Assembly (NCBI GenBank): GCA_028583605.1
Contig: CM053327.1
Location: 34,466,126 to 34,530,125 of the forward strand
Source of the DNA: Dastarcus helophoroides
Taxonomy: Eukaryota > Arthropoda > Insecta > Coleoptera > Bothrideridae
Direction of reading: 5' to 3'
Length of the DNA stretch: 64,000 nucleotides
This document shows, piece after piece, positions 26,960 to 38,536 of the stretch (position 1 is its first letter; each line of letters opens with the position of its first letter). The translations under genes were made by a program, and so were the position numbers. Under the pieces are notes generated by a model. It was given only the letters and a program-made list of their open reading frames with translations, had not been told where the DNA came from and did no database searches.

Positions 26960-27335
26960 TTATAAATTGGCTTATATGCAACCTGGACTACAGTTCTGCA
27001 GCCCCCTAGGCTTGTATAGAAAATCATAGGTAGTTGAATTATCAGCAATTGAAACACAAACACCCAGCGAAACGGTTGCTCTCTAGGAAGTTCCCAGAAG
27101 ACAAGGGTTCTAATGCACAGAGCAATCGGCTTGAACATTTATTAGATTAGAGGGTTGGAAACCAAAGACCGGTATCGATCTTGTTAGGTCTTTGGTTTCC
27201 AAAGTTTCAATCCGATAAATTTTCAAGCCTACCTAAGACCGGTTCTGATCTTGTTAGGTCTTTGTTTTCCAAACTTCGAATGTAATAAATGTTCAAGCCT
27301 ATTGGTCTGTGCATTAAATTGGGTTATGTTACTTC
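26960..27335 (-). mobile_element. Degenerate inverted and direct copies of the hammerhead family
   Basis: The - strand matches the 47 kb unit from GCATTAGAA-CTTGTCTTCTGGGA through GTTGCTCTC. It then meets a direct remnant ending AATAAATGTTCAAGCCTATTGG near 27305. Around the lost ribozyme is a 14-bp inverted repeat, GGAAACCAAAGACC (27157-27170) and its complement (27187-27200), separated by GGTATCGATCTTGTTA. The CTGACGA box is missing from both remnants. Confidence 0.6.
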
Positions 27336-28312
27336 AGCACTTTAGTTGGTGGTAAGTCCAAAAAAAATTGGGCAATTAGAGGGAGTGCCGACAGACATGA
27401 TATAATAGTGTTTTGTTTGTCATTTTCAAATCAATTGTAATATCAAAAATATTTCATAAATTGTAAATTTAAATAATTATTTCTAGTTTTTCTCTTTTAT
27501 ACTTGTTACGGCCTTGTCTCCGTTTATTATGCCTTTGTCTGTTGACTGTGTTATTTGACGAATCAATTAAAAATATTCCATTTAAACATTAAGACACGAT
27601 AAAAAATTTTAACCACAAAATATTGATTTAAACTTGACTATTCACTTTTTTATTTTTTTATTATTTTCGAAATTTAGTTTCAAATAAATTTGAAATTCTA
27701 TAGCATTTTAGATTCATAGGAAGCCAAAATTTCGAATTTTTCCGTAATTTCGTCTTCAAATTTAAGAAAACAAAACCGATTTCAACTTTGATTTTTGATG
27801 GTTTTTTTTTCAATAAATGTCTACTATGAAGAATAAACCTATTTGGTTTTTGAGTTGAAAACTGTTTACATTTTTATTAATTGGACGTTTCTAGGAAAGC
27901 ACAGAATTTCTAAAATACTTTTATTAAATTTTTAGTAATTTCTCCAAACTTAGACGTCTTTCTCAAGAAAATAATCTTTAGTGATTCAGTTTTTTCTTTT
28001 TGAAATTCGACTGCTTCTTTGAAACGTTTTCTTAAGAGACATTTCAAGCTTGATTTTCAAGATGTCGACTTCTATCGCTAAAGCCATTTTTTTTGCAAAA
28101 TTTCGACAATATGTTGGAAAATTCGATTTTTTGAAATTCGACTGCTTATTTAAAACATTTTCTTAAGAGATATTTCAAGCTCGAATTTCAAAATGTCGAC
28201 TTCTACCGCTAAAGCCATTTTTTCGCAAAATTTTGACAATATGTTGGAAATTTCGTTTTTTTTAGAAAATCCAAACACAGAAATGTGACCCATTCCAAAG
28301 AATTAAGAATAT
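27331..28312. repeat. AT-rich stretch with a ~130-bp tandem duplication
   Basis: GAAATTCGACTGCTT...TTTCAAGCT...ATGTCGACTTCTA...CGCTAAAGCCATTTTTT...GACAATATGTTGGAAA occurs at 27998-28128 and again at 28130-28258. The remainder is AT-rich with no gene seen. Confidence 0.6.
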
Positions 28313-28671
28313 TGTAACGCAATGTAAATAGATGAAATAGGATTTAGAATAGAATTGTAGAATTTAGTAAATAAAAAAAAAGTTTCTAGAAGGATCTGAT
28401 AAGGGAAAAGCGGCCGCTATAACGAAACAAATGGCAGATAAGCGTTCCAGAAATTTCGGCATTCGATAAGCCTTATCTGCCGAAAATTCTAGAAGCCGGG
28501 GGCCAAAACTATAAAAGGCGGTCACCTTTCCCTCGAGGAGTCAGTTAGAGTCAGCGTAATTAGTGAGTTAGTAGAAGTCAATAATAAGTGAGTTAATTGT
28601 CAATTGTGGTGATCCAAGTTGAATTCAGTAATAAAGTGTGTCTTATTCGATAAGTGTAATCAATTCGAACA
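28313..28671 (+). mobile_element. Solo LTR, copy 2
   Basis: It runs from TGTAACGCAATG to CGAACA and is flanked by the 4-bp duplication ATAT (28309-28312 and 28672-28675). TATAAAA is at 28510-28516 and AATAAA near 28630, as in an LTR promoter and poly(A) region. Perfect heat-shock-type triplets are at 28445-28457 (TTC-CA-GAA-AT-TTC) and 28482-28494 (GAA-AA-TTC-TA-GAA). Duplication size suggests a Ty3-type element, but no coding region is left to confirm this. Confidence 0.75.
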
Positions 28672-31600
28672 ATATTTAAATGCTCTAGCACTAGAGATAT
28701 TCCACCTTTTTGAATCAAAAGAAATAGTGGATTTTTTAAAGTAAACAAACAATAATTTTTTAAGTATTAAACGGAAAACATCTATGAGAAATGGCTAAAT
28801 GAAAAATTTCTCTAAGTGAGGTCCCAGGTGCTTTAAAGTTTCCCTTATCCAAGTTCCAATATTGGGAAAATAAATCTGATTTTAGAGAAACGAACACAAA
28901 CTAATTCCTAGTCTTTAGTTGCTGAATAATACCACAATTTTTTAGCACATCCTTGCATTAAGTTGCAAAAAGCAAGATTTCTGGTCCTACTTGCTGATGT
29001 GTTTTACTTCTGATTTTGCCAATTTTTGATGGCTTGATTCTTGTCTTGCTAGCAAGAATCTTGCTCTCTCTTGTTCTTGCTGGCTTCTTTGTTTTGCACA
29101 TGAATATTGGTGTATCTACAATTTTTTTCTAGGGGGGGGGGGGCTGGCCCCTGAAAAATGATAACGCATAAATGTACATAATAAAGATAAATTGGAAATG
29201 ATTTCGATAATCCACTTGTGGAATAATGCTTTAGATAAAATTACTCTAGTTTTCCATTTTTCTCTACAAAAACGTTTAACACTTTTTTGGACGTAACGTT
29301 TTCTTCGACGTGTTTTGATTTTCTATTTAAAACTAAATTTAAATTATTTAACTCAAAAAATTATTTGTAAATTCAAAATTTTCTTCTGTGTTCCTTTTTT
29401 TTAAAAAAATGTGAATCTAGAAATTTCGATTTCCTTATTAAATTTAAAATTTCAAAAATTTTACACTTTCAGTTTCGTCTGACATTTTTCACGTAAGTAA
29501 AAGTTTCGACTTTTTCAAGAGATTTTGAGTTGTTTCGACGCCTCTAGTTTTTTTTTCGAAGTGTCAATTTTTAACCTGAAAATTTGTTAAAGCCCCATTT
29601 TTTTATCAAAACTGTGATATTTTTCTAAATTGCGATTTGAAATGCAGTTTTGATTCGCCCAAAATTTTGACTTTATGATCAAAATGTCATTTCAGAACGA
29701 TTTTCATTTTATTTTCTAAATAATGACTTTAAATTTAATTTCAGTTTTTTTAATAGTATTCTATTTTACACTTTCATGTAAAACTACATTTTTCAATACA
29801 AACGCTAAATTTAGATTTCCTCTTCATATTTAACTTAATTATTTAAATATTTTCTGACATCAGATTTTCCTGCAAAGGATATTTTCCTCTACCACTTCCA
29901 CTTAAGAATCGAAATGTCGAAACAATTATTAAATAAATTTCCAATTCCTTAAAATATTGACTTTTTCCAAATATTTCAAGATTCATATTCTTTCAAATAT
30001 TTTGAATTTAACCTCAAAATTTCAACTGATTCTCAATATTTTAAGGATTTAGTTCGATATTTTTAATTTTGAATTTTTTACGGTTTCAGCTTTTACTTTT
30101 GTTGATTTTTTACTTTAAAGTAAAAATTAGGTTTTTGCTTTTTTATTTTTTAAAATTTCGATTTTATAATATCCAAATTTGTTAAGTACTGCCGATGAGT
30201 TATACGCGAATTGTACTTAACGGACGACGTACGATTAAACTTGCAATTTAAGTTTACCGATCGTCTTCAATCACCAAGAATTATTATAAAAAAATCAAAC
30301 GATCTATTGCTATATTTAACATAGATGATACAAGTTGTGCAGCTTAAAGTATGTATATTCATAGGCGCATCTAGAATAGGGCAGGGTAGGGCACTTGCCC
30401 CCCTGGCTCTTAAAGTGGCCGAAAATTTATATTCAATTGAAATTTCCATTTTTTCTTCAGAATTGGTACTGTGGTGAGTCGAGTTCTACTAAACTGTTTT
30501 ATTTCCTCGTTTGTTTTATTCAATTAAATTTTATTCAATTTTTCTTGGAAATATTAAATCTACAAATACTGTATTATAAAAATTCTTTGTAACATAACAC
30601 AAATTAGATAAGGGTTATTTGTTAGGCCTGGTTTGTTTCAAGTTTAATTACATAAACTGAGTAAAATAACATGTTAGTTTTGAAGGACCGCTGAAAAGTA
30701 GAGTAATAAATCAGGGTAAGTGTCAATAACGGAGACCGTAGCAAATCTCTCGGCAAGACCATGTGGTGGTAGAATGGAGGAATTTGACGTTCAAAAAGTG
30801 CCCTTATAAACACGTACAATTGTAAGTTATTTAAATTTCAATTATCGAAGTAAAACTTGCAAGGTAAAGGGACGACATTATTCAAACGGGGTTTGCAGTT
30901 TGATATGCACTTTAAGAATCCTTTTCAAAATTTATTTAAGGGTTAATTTGGATTAGAAATATTTTAATTAGTAGAAATTCTACATCCTCATGCCCTCTAG
31001 CGAGATGCAGAGGATGTCTTTCGGTCCCCAGAAGTTAAGGGTAGGGGAATAAAAAGATAAAACACCAAAGACCAACTTTAAAGTAGTCAAGTACTAAACT
31101 TCGATGAAATTAGTTTAAAAATTATGGTCAACTTCCGAACTGATAAAAACGAGTAGAAAATACGGGAGGTTAAAAAAAACTGCTTCTGTTTGTGCTAATT
31201 AACGTAAATGAACAACAAAAAAATTCTGTTCAATATGAAGTTCTTGTGCCATTTGTGTGATGTTTGCTACGAAAAAAATAGGCAAGTAAATTTTAAATTG
31301 TCCGATGATTTTATTTGATGGTTTTTCGCTGTTATATGATTTAATTAAATTTTCCTAAAATTTGAGAAAATACTTGTTCCTTATTTTGATCAATATGGGG
31401 TTGGGGGGCGTACACAAAAAAAAGAGAAAGGAATTTAAATTTTCAACAACAAACCGAATGAATGAGAAAGTCGTTGTTAGAAAATTATTATAGGGCCAAG
31501 AACCCTACCGCTGACTGGTGCAACTACCAGTCTCAGTTTCAAAAAAAAGAAACAAAAAATAAAACAAAATAAAAATACAAAGACAATAAAACGAAAAGGA

Positions 31601-33180
31601 AATAAAGCGCATTCGCTTCATAGAAACATTTTCATTTCCTTAAGGTCCATGTTGGTGTTCTGCTGTTGGAAGCTGAGTTTCCTGGGGTTCCAAAATAATT
31701 TATACCCATCACCACAAAGGTCCGGCAACTGGCAGCAGACACATATATTTGGGTTTTACTGATGATGTTCTGCAAGTTCTAGAAACGTGGGCATTGTATA
31801 TCTTAACATCCTAGAAGCATAAGCCACAATGAGCTCTTACCTAGTTCTTGTTTTGGTGTATTCACCTAGTGCTACCTATTTCGCAGATTCTCCTTCGTAG
31901 GTTGCTTGAATCCCAAAAATATAGGACAAGACAACCTGCCCCAAAGAGAGCCTTATAGATCTGTTGACAAATGAGGAGTACTAACGTAGGTGAACGAGCA
32001 GTATCAGCATCAGCTCTCGTTAGGGAGATGTTTTGACGAAAGAAATGAGAACTTCTTGCCAGTTTCTAACTTTAATTTCAATGTTTTTGTGCTAAGTCAA
32101 GCTTAGCCACTTTCTAAGCCAGCAAGACGCCCCTTCTATTAGAACAGTAGCCGCAGAAGTAGATGTAGTGTTGGAAGGAAAAATTCTGCTTAGAAAGTTT
32201 CTACGAAATCTGCACAATATTTCTAGTCTATTTTATGACACTGGTTTGAAATCGAGTGATTGAGTTTGGTATGAGAAAAACAGAAAAACAAACAAAGAAA
32301 CAAGTTAACAAAGGAAAGAAAGAAAGAGTGAGAGAACGAGAGATCTGTAAGATTGAATGAACATTTATAAATTTGATTTATTACGATAAATCACAACTTC
32401 ATTTTCAAGCTTGAGCTCCATTTTCTCGTAGCATTATCCTTTGGATATTGTTAGCTCAAAGCTTTGACAGAAAACTGTATGCTATGTGACGAATGCTTGA
32501 ATAAAGAAGCGACAAAACACACAAGAATTGGCAAATAAAAACAGACGCCTGAAAATAGTTTGAGAACCTCTGTATACAAACTAACGAGCGAATACCCACG
32601 ATAATCAGGTACAAAGTTAGCTGCGTTTGGTTTGAAAACCTTTGAGTACAAACTAAATGGCTCAGCTGGGGAAAGCATTGCACTTATTAGGGTTAAGATA
32701 AACTTTGGGAAATTAATAACTGACCTACTATATATGAGCGAAAGGGTTAAACAAAGAATGTCAGATTACTTGTGCTTAATGAATTCTCTTAATTTTCTAA
32801 AGAAATATTTCTCTCGGATCTGTGTCCAGCAAATTTAAACAAGTTGAAACAAACAGGTTCACTTTATTTTGTTGTATTATGTTTAAGAACACTTGAAAAT
32901 CACAAACTTGAAATTTTGTTGATTTATTTTTTAACCAATTGTAATAAAACGTTGAGGTCAATTGTTGTTTGAATTTGATAACACTTCCCTGTCGACTCTA
33001 CGAGCTGGGGTTACAATTTATTGGAATAAAATAATTTTAAACACAACGTAGACAAATTGGGTCCGAAAATCGACGTAAATTATTCTTAGAAAATTTTTAA
33101 AGATGTGCAAAATTCGACAATTTTGAAAAACTATATACACTCACTGGTTATGGTCACAAACGGTCGCTCATCACAGTACT
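28672..33180. other. No gene seen; scattered low-complexity features
   Basis: A CTTGCT/TTCTTG-rich patch lies at 28975-29100, related to 36690-36860. A run of 12 G is at 29132-29143. A GGGCAGGGTAGGGCACTTGCCCCCC patch-like segment is at 30376-30402, and purine-rich A runs are at 31535-31590. Short frames near 32.45-32.84 kb on both strands show no family features. Confidence 0.45.
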
Positions 33181-34971
33181 TATCTTGAAATTTCGATATT
33201 TGCCCATAATTTCAATATTTTTCACATTTCGTGATTTTTCAAAAAAAATTTCTCTAATTTATGGCTTTCTCTGGAAAATTTCGAATTTTTATAAATTTTG
33301 GAATGTTTTTTTTTTGGAAATTTTGATTTTTTTGAAAATGTCGATCTTTTTCTCGAAATTTCAAATTTTTTTCAAAATCTGTTTTTGCTTTTGTGATGTT
33401 TTTTCGAAATGTTCATAGTTTTCTCAAAATTGGTTCTTTTTTAGAAATTTTGATTTTATTTCAAATTCAATGCTTTATGTTCCCAAAAACCTCAATATTT
33501 TCGTCCAAGTTGTTTTTATCTAAAAATTTTGATTTTTTCTTTAAAATTTGTCTCTTTAAAATCAAAAATTTTCAAAAGTAAACCTTTTTTTTTCAATTCA
33601 GAAGAGTTTCGCCTCTGGTATGGTGGACATACTGAGTTGCCGTGCTCTGACGTTTGAAATGGACCTTTTCATTCTTTCGTTTTCTGCATATTCCCTCATA
33701 TTCCTCTTTTCATTTTTTCTTTTCTTTGTTCCCGAAGAAGCCCCCTACGATGGTGGGCGAAACGTCGAACACTTTTAGTAGTTCTTTGACACGGTCCAAT
33801 CCCGGAAGAAGTATATCCTGTACTGACTCTGGCCGTGAAAGCCTTCGTTATCTTTTTTATCAAAATTTAACTTTCATCGAATCAGTTTTCTGCGCGAAAT
33901 TTTTAATTTTTTCGATATTCTCTGAAAAATTTCGAATTTCCTCTCAATTTTGAAGTTTCACTTGATTATTTTAAGCTCATTTCTCAAAATTTCGCCTATT
34001 TCTACAAATTTATTTTCCCTAATATTTGAATTTTTAAGAAAATTTTAACCTTATAGAAACTAATTTTCCAAAAATTTTGACCAGTTTCTGAGAGTTTGCT
34101 TTTTTTCGAAATTTTGATTTTATATCTCAAAATTTGATACTAAATATTTATGAAAGTTTCGACTCTCTGCTTGAAGTTCGTCCTTTTATCGAAATCTTGA
34201 CTTTAAATCTGCCTTTTTCTTAAAAGTTTTCTTATTATCAAAAATTCGAAATTTTAAAAATCGTTTTTTTAAATTTCGCCGTTTTTCTCAATACGTATAC
34301 ATGTTGTTTCGAAATTCTGCTATTTTTCTTAATATTCTTTTTTTATATATTTCGACTTTTTCAAATTAAACTTTCCGAAAATTTCAAATTGCACCTATCT
34401 CAAAATTTTCCGTATTTTTGACATTTCGAATTTTATCTCGAATATTATATGTTTCTGAAATTGCAGACTTTTCCCCCGAAATTCTCTAGCTTTGATCGGA
34501 ATGGAATATCGAATCTTAATAAAAAAGCAACCATGTTAAGAAAACATTTTTGTATTTAGTGAAAAAAATTGAATTTCTTTACCGAAATTTAAATGTTAAC
34601 ATTTAAATAAAAAAGTAAATATTTCGAAAAGAATATTTTTCTCATATTGCGATTTTTTTTTGACATTCGACTTTTTTTTTCACAAAATTTGACCTTTGAA
34701 AATTTTGTCTTTTTTCGATTTTTCAACAGTTTTCAAATTTTTCCAGAAGGAAGTTTGATTTTCTGAAAATTTTGACCTTTTCTCGAAATTATAACTTTTT
34801 CTGAATTCTACTTTTTTCGCTCTTTCTTTCCTTTTCTTGGAAATTTAAATATTTTCTAGAAATGTTGATCATTTTCTTGAGATTTTGACAGTATTTTTCG
34901 AAATTCGTTTTTATTAATGTTCAGTTTTTTCTGATTTTTTTAATTTGACTTTGTGGACTTCCACTTGTTAT
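33181..34971 (+). repeat. TTTCGA degenerate array with an embedded fragment
   Basis: GAAATTTCGAATTTTT-like motifs in the same polarity as the 5-9 kb array. Between about 33596 and 33860 is different DNA with GAAGAAGCCCCCTACGATGG and GGGCGAAACGTCG, probably a fragment of a dispersed element; its open frame has no clear family. Confidence 0.65.
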
Positions 34972-35405
34972 ACAAATCTTGTCCTCTGAAACCAAAAAAG
35001 ATAAAAAATACAACAAAAGTTGCTGTAAAGTCTTGCTTTTGAAATAAAAAGACAAGATCGATCAAGACTATGTCATATAATGTTATGTATTCTTGCACAC
35101 CCTATGTCAAAACTACTCCTACCTACAACCTAAGGGTCAAGGGGGGTGGTTACCCTCTCCATGACGACGAACAAGTAATTATTGTGATATTATCGTTGGG
35201 AAAACAGTTGCTGTAACGCGTTCCGATAGCCAAGCTATCATCTTCGAAGAGATACAGTATCTCATATTAGTATCTTTCTGAAGATGATAGCTTGGCTATT
35301 GAAAAGCGTTTGAGCAATTTCTGTTGTATTCTTTAATATTTTTTGCTTTCAAGGGACAGGATGTGTATATTAGCTTTGGAACATAACCAACGACAAGTCT
35401 GTTCC
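34972..35405. mobile_element. Fold-back MITE M1 with a long internal segment
   Basis: The left arm, TACAAATCTTGTCCTCTGAAACC, starts near 34972. The right arm ends GGGACAGGATGTGTA near 35375 and continues to an inverted GTGGAACAGAC near 35405. Between them are about 180 bp not seen in other copies, then the GCTATCATCTTC inverted core (35225-35310). Confidence 0.6.
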
Positions 35406-36165
35406 ACTTGTTTCTCTAAAAAATTTCCACTTGTTTCTCTAAATTCGTTTTATTCTTGGAATAGGATATACCCCAAACTTTGACGTTTTGTTTCTGGAAA
35501 TTTCTATCTCCTCCAAATTTCGACTTTTTCTTAAAATTTGATTAATTTTTTCAAAACCAGGACAAAATATTAATAAAACGGCATAGTTTTTAGAATAATA
35601 TTTAAATAAAGTAAAATTCTGAGGAAAATATTGTTGGTTATTTCAGTCTTTTTCCCAAATGTAATTTATTCAGGAAATTTTTTAAAGTTTGAAGTTTGGC
35701 ATTCGACATTTTTATCAGTATTTTTTTCTTTGCCAATTTTGATATTCTTGAAAATTTAACTCTTTTCTCAAAATTTTGGTCTAACACAAAGATTTCATTT
35801 TTTCCCCCAAAATGTCGACTTAAAATCCATTTTTTTTTCTCTCTTTCTGTAGTGTGAAGATTTTGTAAAAATTCTCTGTTTATTTTTCCCAAAAATGTTA
35901 AATTGAAACTAGAATTATCAAAGTTAGAGTTAGTGGGTCCAATCTGGCAGTATTTATGGCTAGAGAGGTACTTTATAATATTATTTTATGATATTGCGTC
36001 GAGTCACTTTGTCACAGACCACACGTTTTTATCCCTGGAATCCCGTAGGGCGAAGGATAACTGTACCACAAATTGTTTCATGTTTCAGACTTAAGAAATT
36101 TTAAAATAATTTGTATTATGATATCATAAAATATCGGGGTTTTATTTTTGGGTTGGTAACCTAAT
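35406..36165. other. No gene seen
   Basis: AT-rich, with weak TTTCGA-like character to about 35890. Frames here are short and unremarkable. Confidence 0.45.
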
Positions 36166-36169
36166 ATTC

Positions 36170-36270
36170 TGGGGTGGGCACCAGACAACTCTGGGGTGGG
36201 CACCAGAAAACTCTGGGGTGGGCACCAGACAACTCTGGGGTGGGCACCAGACAACTTTGGGGTGGGCACG
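36170..36270 (+). repeat. 22-bp minisatellite, five copies
   Basis: TGGGGTGGGCACCAGACAACTC repeats start at 36170, 36192, 36214, 36236 and 36258, nearly identical. The run is G-rich against an AT-rich background. Confidence 0.9.
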
Positions 36271-36927
36271 GACCACCCGCGCCCCCTATATACGCCAATG
36301 CGCATGAGCAATAACAAAACAGATTCAGGATTGATTGACAATCAGTTTAAATCTGCTTAATTAAAAACAAGTAAAGACAAAATAAAATAAAAAATTGGAG
36401 ACATTTTGAAATTAAAATCCAAATTTCGGGAAAAATTTGGAACTAGAAATTGATTTTTTTGGACTGTTAATTTCAAATCTACATTGGAAATTTTGAGAAA
36501 AAAGTTGATATTAAGATGAAATAGTCAAAACTAAAAACATTATTTTAGTAATTTCGTGTTTTTTTCTGAAATATTAACCTTATTCGTGAAAATTTAAGAA
36601 TGTCGACAGAATTTTTTACTTGCAAGAGGGCTGTGCATTTAAAAAAGTTTAAAAATATTATTCTAGAGGATCGCTTGTTACTATAAAAAATTGAAAAGAG
36701 CAAGGAGACTTACTTCTTGCTATTTTCTTGACAAAAAAATCTTGCCTTTGCTTAAACAACTGTTTGTCTTGTCTTGTTTTTGCTCACTAATTTCTTGTCT
36801 TCTTCGTACAGCAAGAACAAGACAAGAACTAAAAAAGGCAACACAAGAACAAGTTCATGAAACACTTCATTAAGTGACCGAATATTCAACGAACTAGATT
36901 GTCTTTCATCAAGGGTAACAGGGATAA
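36271..36927. other. No gene seen; CTTG-rich repeat patch
   Basis: AT-rich sequence; 36690-36860 is rich in CTTGCT, CTTGTCTTG and the inverse CAAGAACAAG, so it can fold on itself. It is related to 28975-29100. Confidence 0.45.
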
Positions 36928-37206
36928 AAACTATGCCTACAACTCTCAAGGAATAATCTCAGGAAACTTATAGGGACTTGGACAGGTCACTGTCGATTAA
37001 ACAAACACCTCAGAATGGGAATTATAAACGACTCGTGTTGCAGAGGGTGTTTAGAAGAAGATGAGAGTGTCGAACACGTGATGTGTCACTGCCCGGCACT
37101 AGCATCAATCAGGGGATCCACGCTGAGGGACTTCTGGCTTAGTGTGGCCAGTTTGAGAGAGGTGCATCCAAGAGATGTTTTTCAGTTTCTCAATAAGGTT
37201 GGGTGA
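36928..37206 (+). pseudogene. Non-LTR retrotransposon (LINE) ORF2 C-terminal fragment
   Basis: One open frame, closed upstream by TAA at 36925, reads LSRNNLRKLIGTWTGHCRL, then NKHLRMGI. A Cys/His cluster follows (CCRGCLEEDESVEHVMCHC) and the frame ends ...FLNKVG before TGA. This is the RNase H end and zinc-knuckle typical of Jockey/R1-like LINEs. Everything upstream is missing, so it is a 5'-truncated copy; the 3' tail probably runs to about 37320. Confidence 0.85.
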
Positions 37207-37894
37207 ATGAATGAATGACCAAGAACACCTCAATCACGGGGATAGCACAATGGGCCCGGAAAGAGGGGCCTAAGTGCTGGCCTAAACTTTAAGCAACGCA
37301 CAACGAATCCAGAATCCAGGGGTAACACTTTGAAGATTATTTTGAACAATTATTATCGTTTATTTTGCAATATGTTTTGTCGTTATTGACATATTTTTGG
37401 CACTGTGTGTTGTCAGTGTGACTATCTTTTTCTAAATCCAGGATAATGCTTCTAAATCATCACCTGCTGGTACTAATTCTGTTAGGGGAGCCCTTTGATC
37501 AAAGTTTGGTCCTTTTGAAAAATACATTAAGATTTATTTGTTGAAAGCAGTTGAACTTATTTTGTGTCGAGGGTACAATTACATTTTCCTACTTTAACTT
37601 GAGAGTTTCGCAAAGTTCTAATAAAAAATACTAAACTATTCATCAATAAAATACGCTAATGATTTGTTTTAATACAAACCACTTAAAGGCTAAATTAGTT
37701 CAGTCTCTGGGGGCATACATTTAGATGGATTAGACAATATGACAGGAAAAACTAGAAAGGTCAATTCAGATTTCAGTCAATTTTATTAAATCGAAAAAAA
37801 CATTACAAAAGCGAGCGCCTCAAGTGCATAATTAGATGCAATCCAAACGAATATTAAAAAAATTATTAAATATTAAAGGATTCATATCAGCGGC
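37207..37894. other. LINE 3' tail and unassigned DNA upstream of the ChAT exon
   Basis: To about 37320 this is probably LINE 3' untranslated sequence. The rest is AT-rich, with TATTAAA-like motifs near 37865 that could serve as weak promoter elements. Confidence 0.4.
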
Positions 37895-38157
37895 GGTTTA
37901 ATTTTAATTGTAACAAAATCAATCTCGCCGTCCCAAAAATCAACATAGAAATAGAACCCGACCGAAAGCCTTTTATTGGCGGAGGCGACGGTGACGTCGG
38001 GGGCGGCGTCCAATGGATCAATTCTGTAGAGGCGCGTGCCTGGTACGTTTCCGCCCCCAGTCCAGGGTTTTCGCGGCGAGATAACGTGGACTGCAGCTGA
38101 GAAGCGGTCGCGCGTACATACTTAGTGAGCCCTAGTGTGCACCTGGACATCGGCACC
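37895..38157 (+). promoter_or_regulatory. CpG-rich promoter/leader candidate of the ChAT-VAChT locus
   Basis: The base composition changes sharply from AT-rich to CpG-rich here and drops back after the splice donor. Visible elements are an inverted CCAAT (ATTGG, 37975-37979), a CRE-like TGACGTC (37992-37998) and CCAAT (38010-38014). A 23-codon upstream ORF starts with ATG at 38013 and stops at 38082-38084, before the GUG start. A pyrimidine-rich AG (CGTTTCCGCCCCCAG, ending 38060) could be a 3' splice site if an earlier leader exon exists. The transcription start cannot be placed from sequence. The antisense strand is also open for 122 codons here, which I treat as a composition effect. Confidence 0.45.
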
Positions 38158-38275
38158 GTGGATACCCGGGGCCAGCAAGGCCCGGGAGGCAGCCTAAGGC
38201 TGCTGGGTGAATCGCGCGTAGCCAGCAACATTCGCGGATTCTTCACCTCCCGCATCAGTGCCCTACCTGATACAG
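38158..38275 (+). CDS. ChAT: Choline acetyltransferase N-terminal coding exon, GUG-initiated (partial)
   Basis: ChAT makes acetylcholine from acetyl-CoA and choline in neurons. Reading from GTG at 38158, the frame gives 39 codons plus one base and runs to the donor CAG|GTAAG at 38275/38276, a phase 1 intron. The end of the peptide contains SNIRGFFTSRIS followed by ALPDTG. As I recall it, this matches the Drosophila ChAT segment SNLRGFLTHRLS...DTGW, including the position where Trp would start the next exon. The frame is closed upstream by TGA at 38098-38100 and has no in-frame ATG after it. The GTG lies in GGCACCGTGG, a near-ideal initiation context. Drosophila ChAT was reported to start at a non-AUG (GUG) codon, so a GUG start is favoured over a missing exon. 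Other in-frame near-cognates are GTG 38125 and 38137 and CTG 38143. The next exon is not visible in the window. Confidence 0.8.
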
Positions 38276-38281
38276 GTAAGC
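38271..38281 (+). promoter_or_regulatory. Strong 5' splice site of ChAT exon 1
   Basis: TACAG|GTAAGC matches the U1 consensus over the exon end and intron positions +1 to +5. It sits where coding-quality, CpG-rich sequence gives way to AT-rich intron. It leaves the reading frame in phase 1 (ACA G|). Confidence 0.8.
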
Positions 38282-38536
38282 TGACCCACCATATTTGATC
38301 AGTCGCTCGTATTTCGATCAGGATATAGACTATAAAAAAAAATGTATGAAGTGTTATTGCACACAGAACTGGACAGTTTAATGGAGGATAAATTAAAAAT
38401 TTCTCTATGGGAAGATGGATGAGCTTAACTGAGCATGATCAAATTGTTTATCGATAAAAGCAAAATGGCGGATTATAATGCATAAACGACAAGATGGCTG
38501 AAATCAATGAATTGCGTAATTGACCTGAAATCTTCA

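Noticed and set aside
33654..33953. 99-codon frame around GAAGAAG...GCGAAACGTCG as a gene
   Set aside because: It mixes repeat-derived Phe-rich sequence with a dispersed-element fragment and has no domain; likely transposon debris.
35270..35310. CTGAAGATGATAGC...GCTATTGAAAAGCG (and CTGAAGA...CGAAACGC at 26.2 kb) as further hammerheads
   Set aside because: Although CTGANGA and GAAAC-like boxes appear, the stem between them is out of register by one base and no stem I pairing or sound cleavage site follows. They are better explained as the palindromic centre of the fold-back MITE.
36078..36341. 87-codon antisense frame with repeated GAHPRxxW
   Set aside because: Translation of the 22-bp minisatellite.
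37887..38255. 122-codon antisense frame over the ChAT exon
   Set aside because: It is Pro/Ser/Arg-rich, explained by CpG-rich composition; the + strand frame matches ChAT and ends at a consensus donor.
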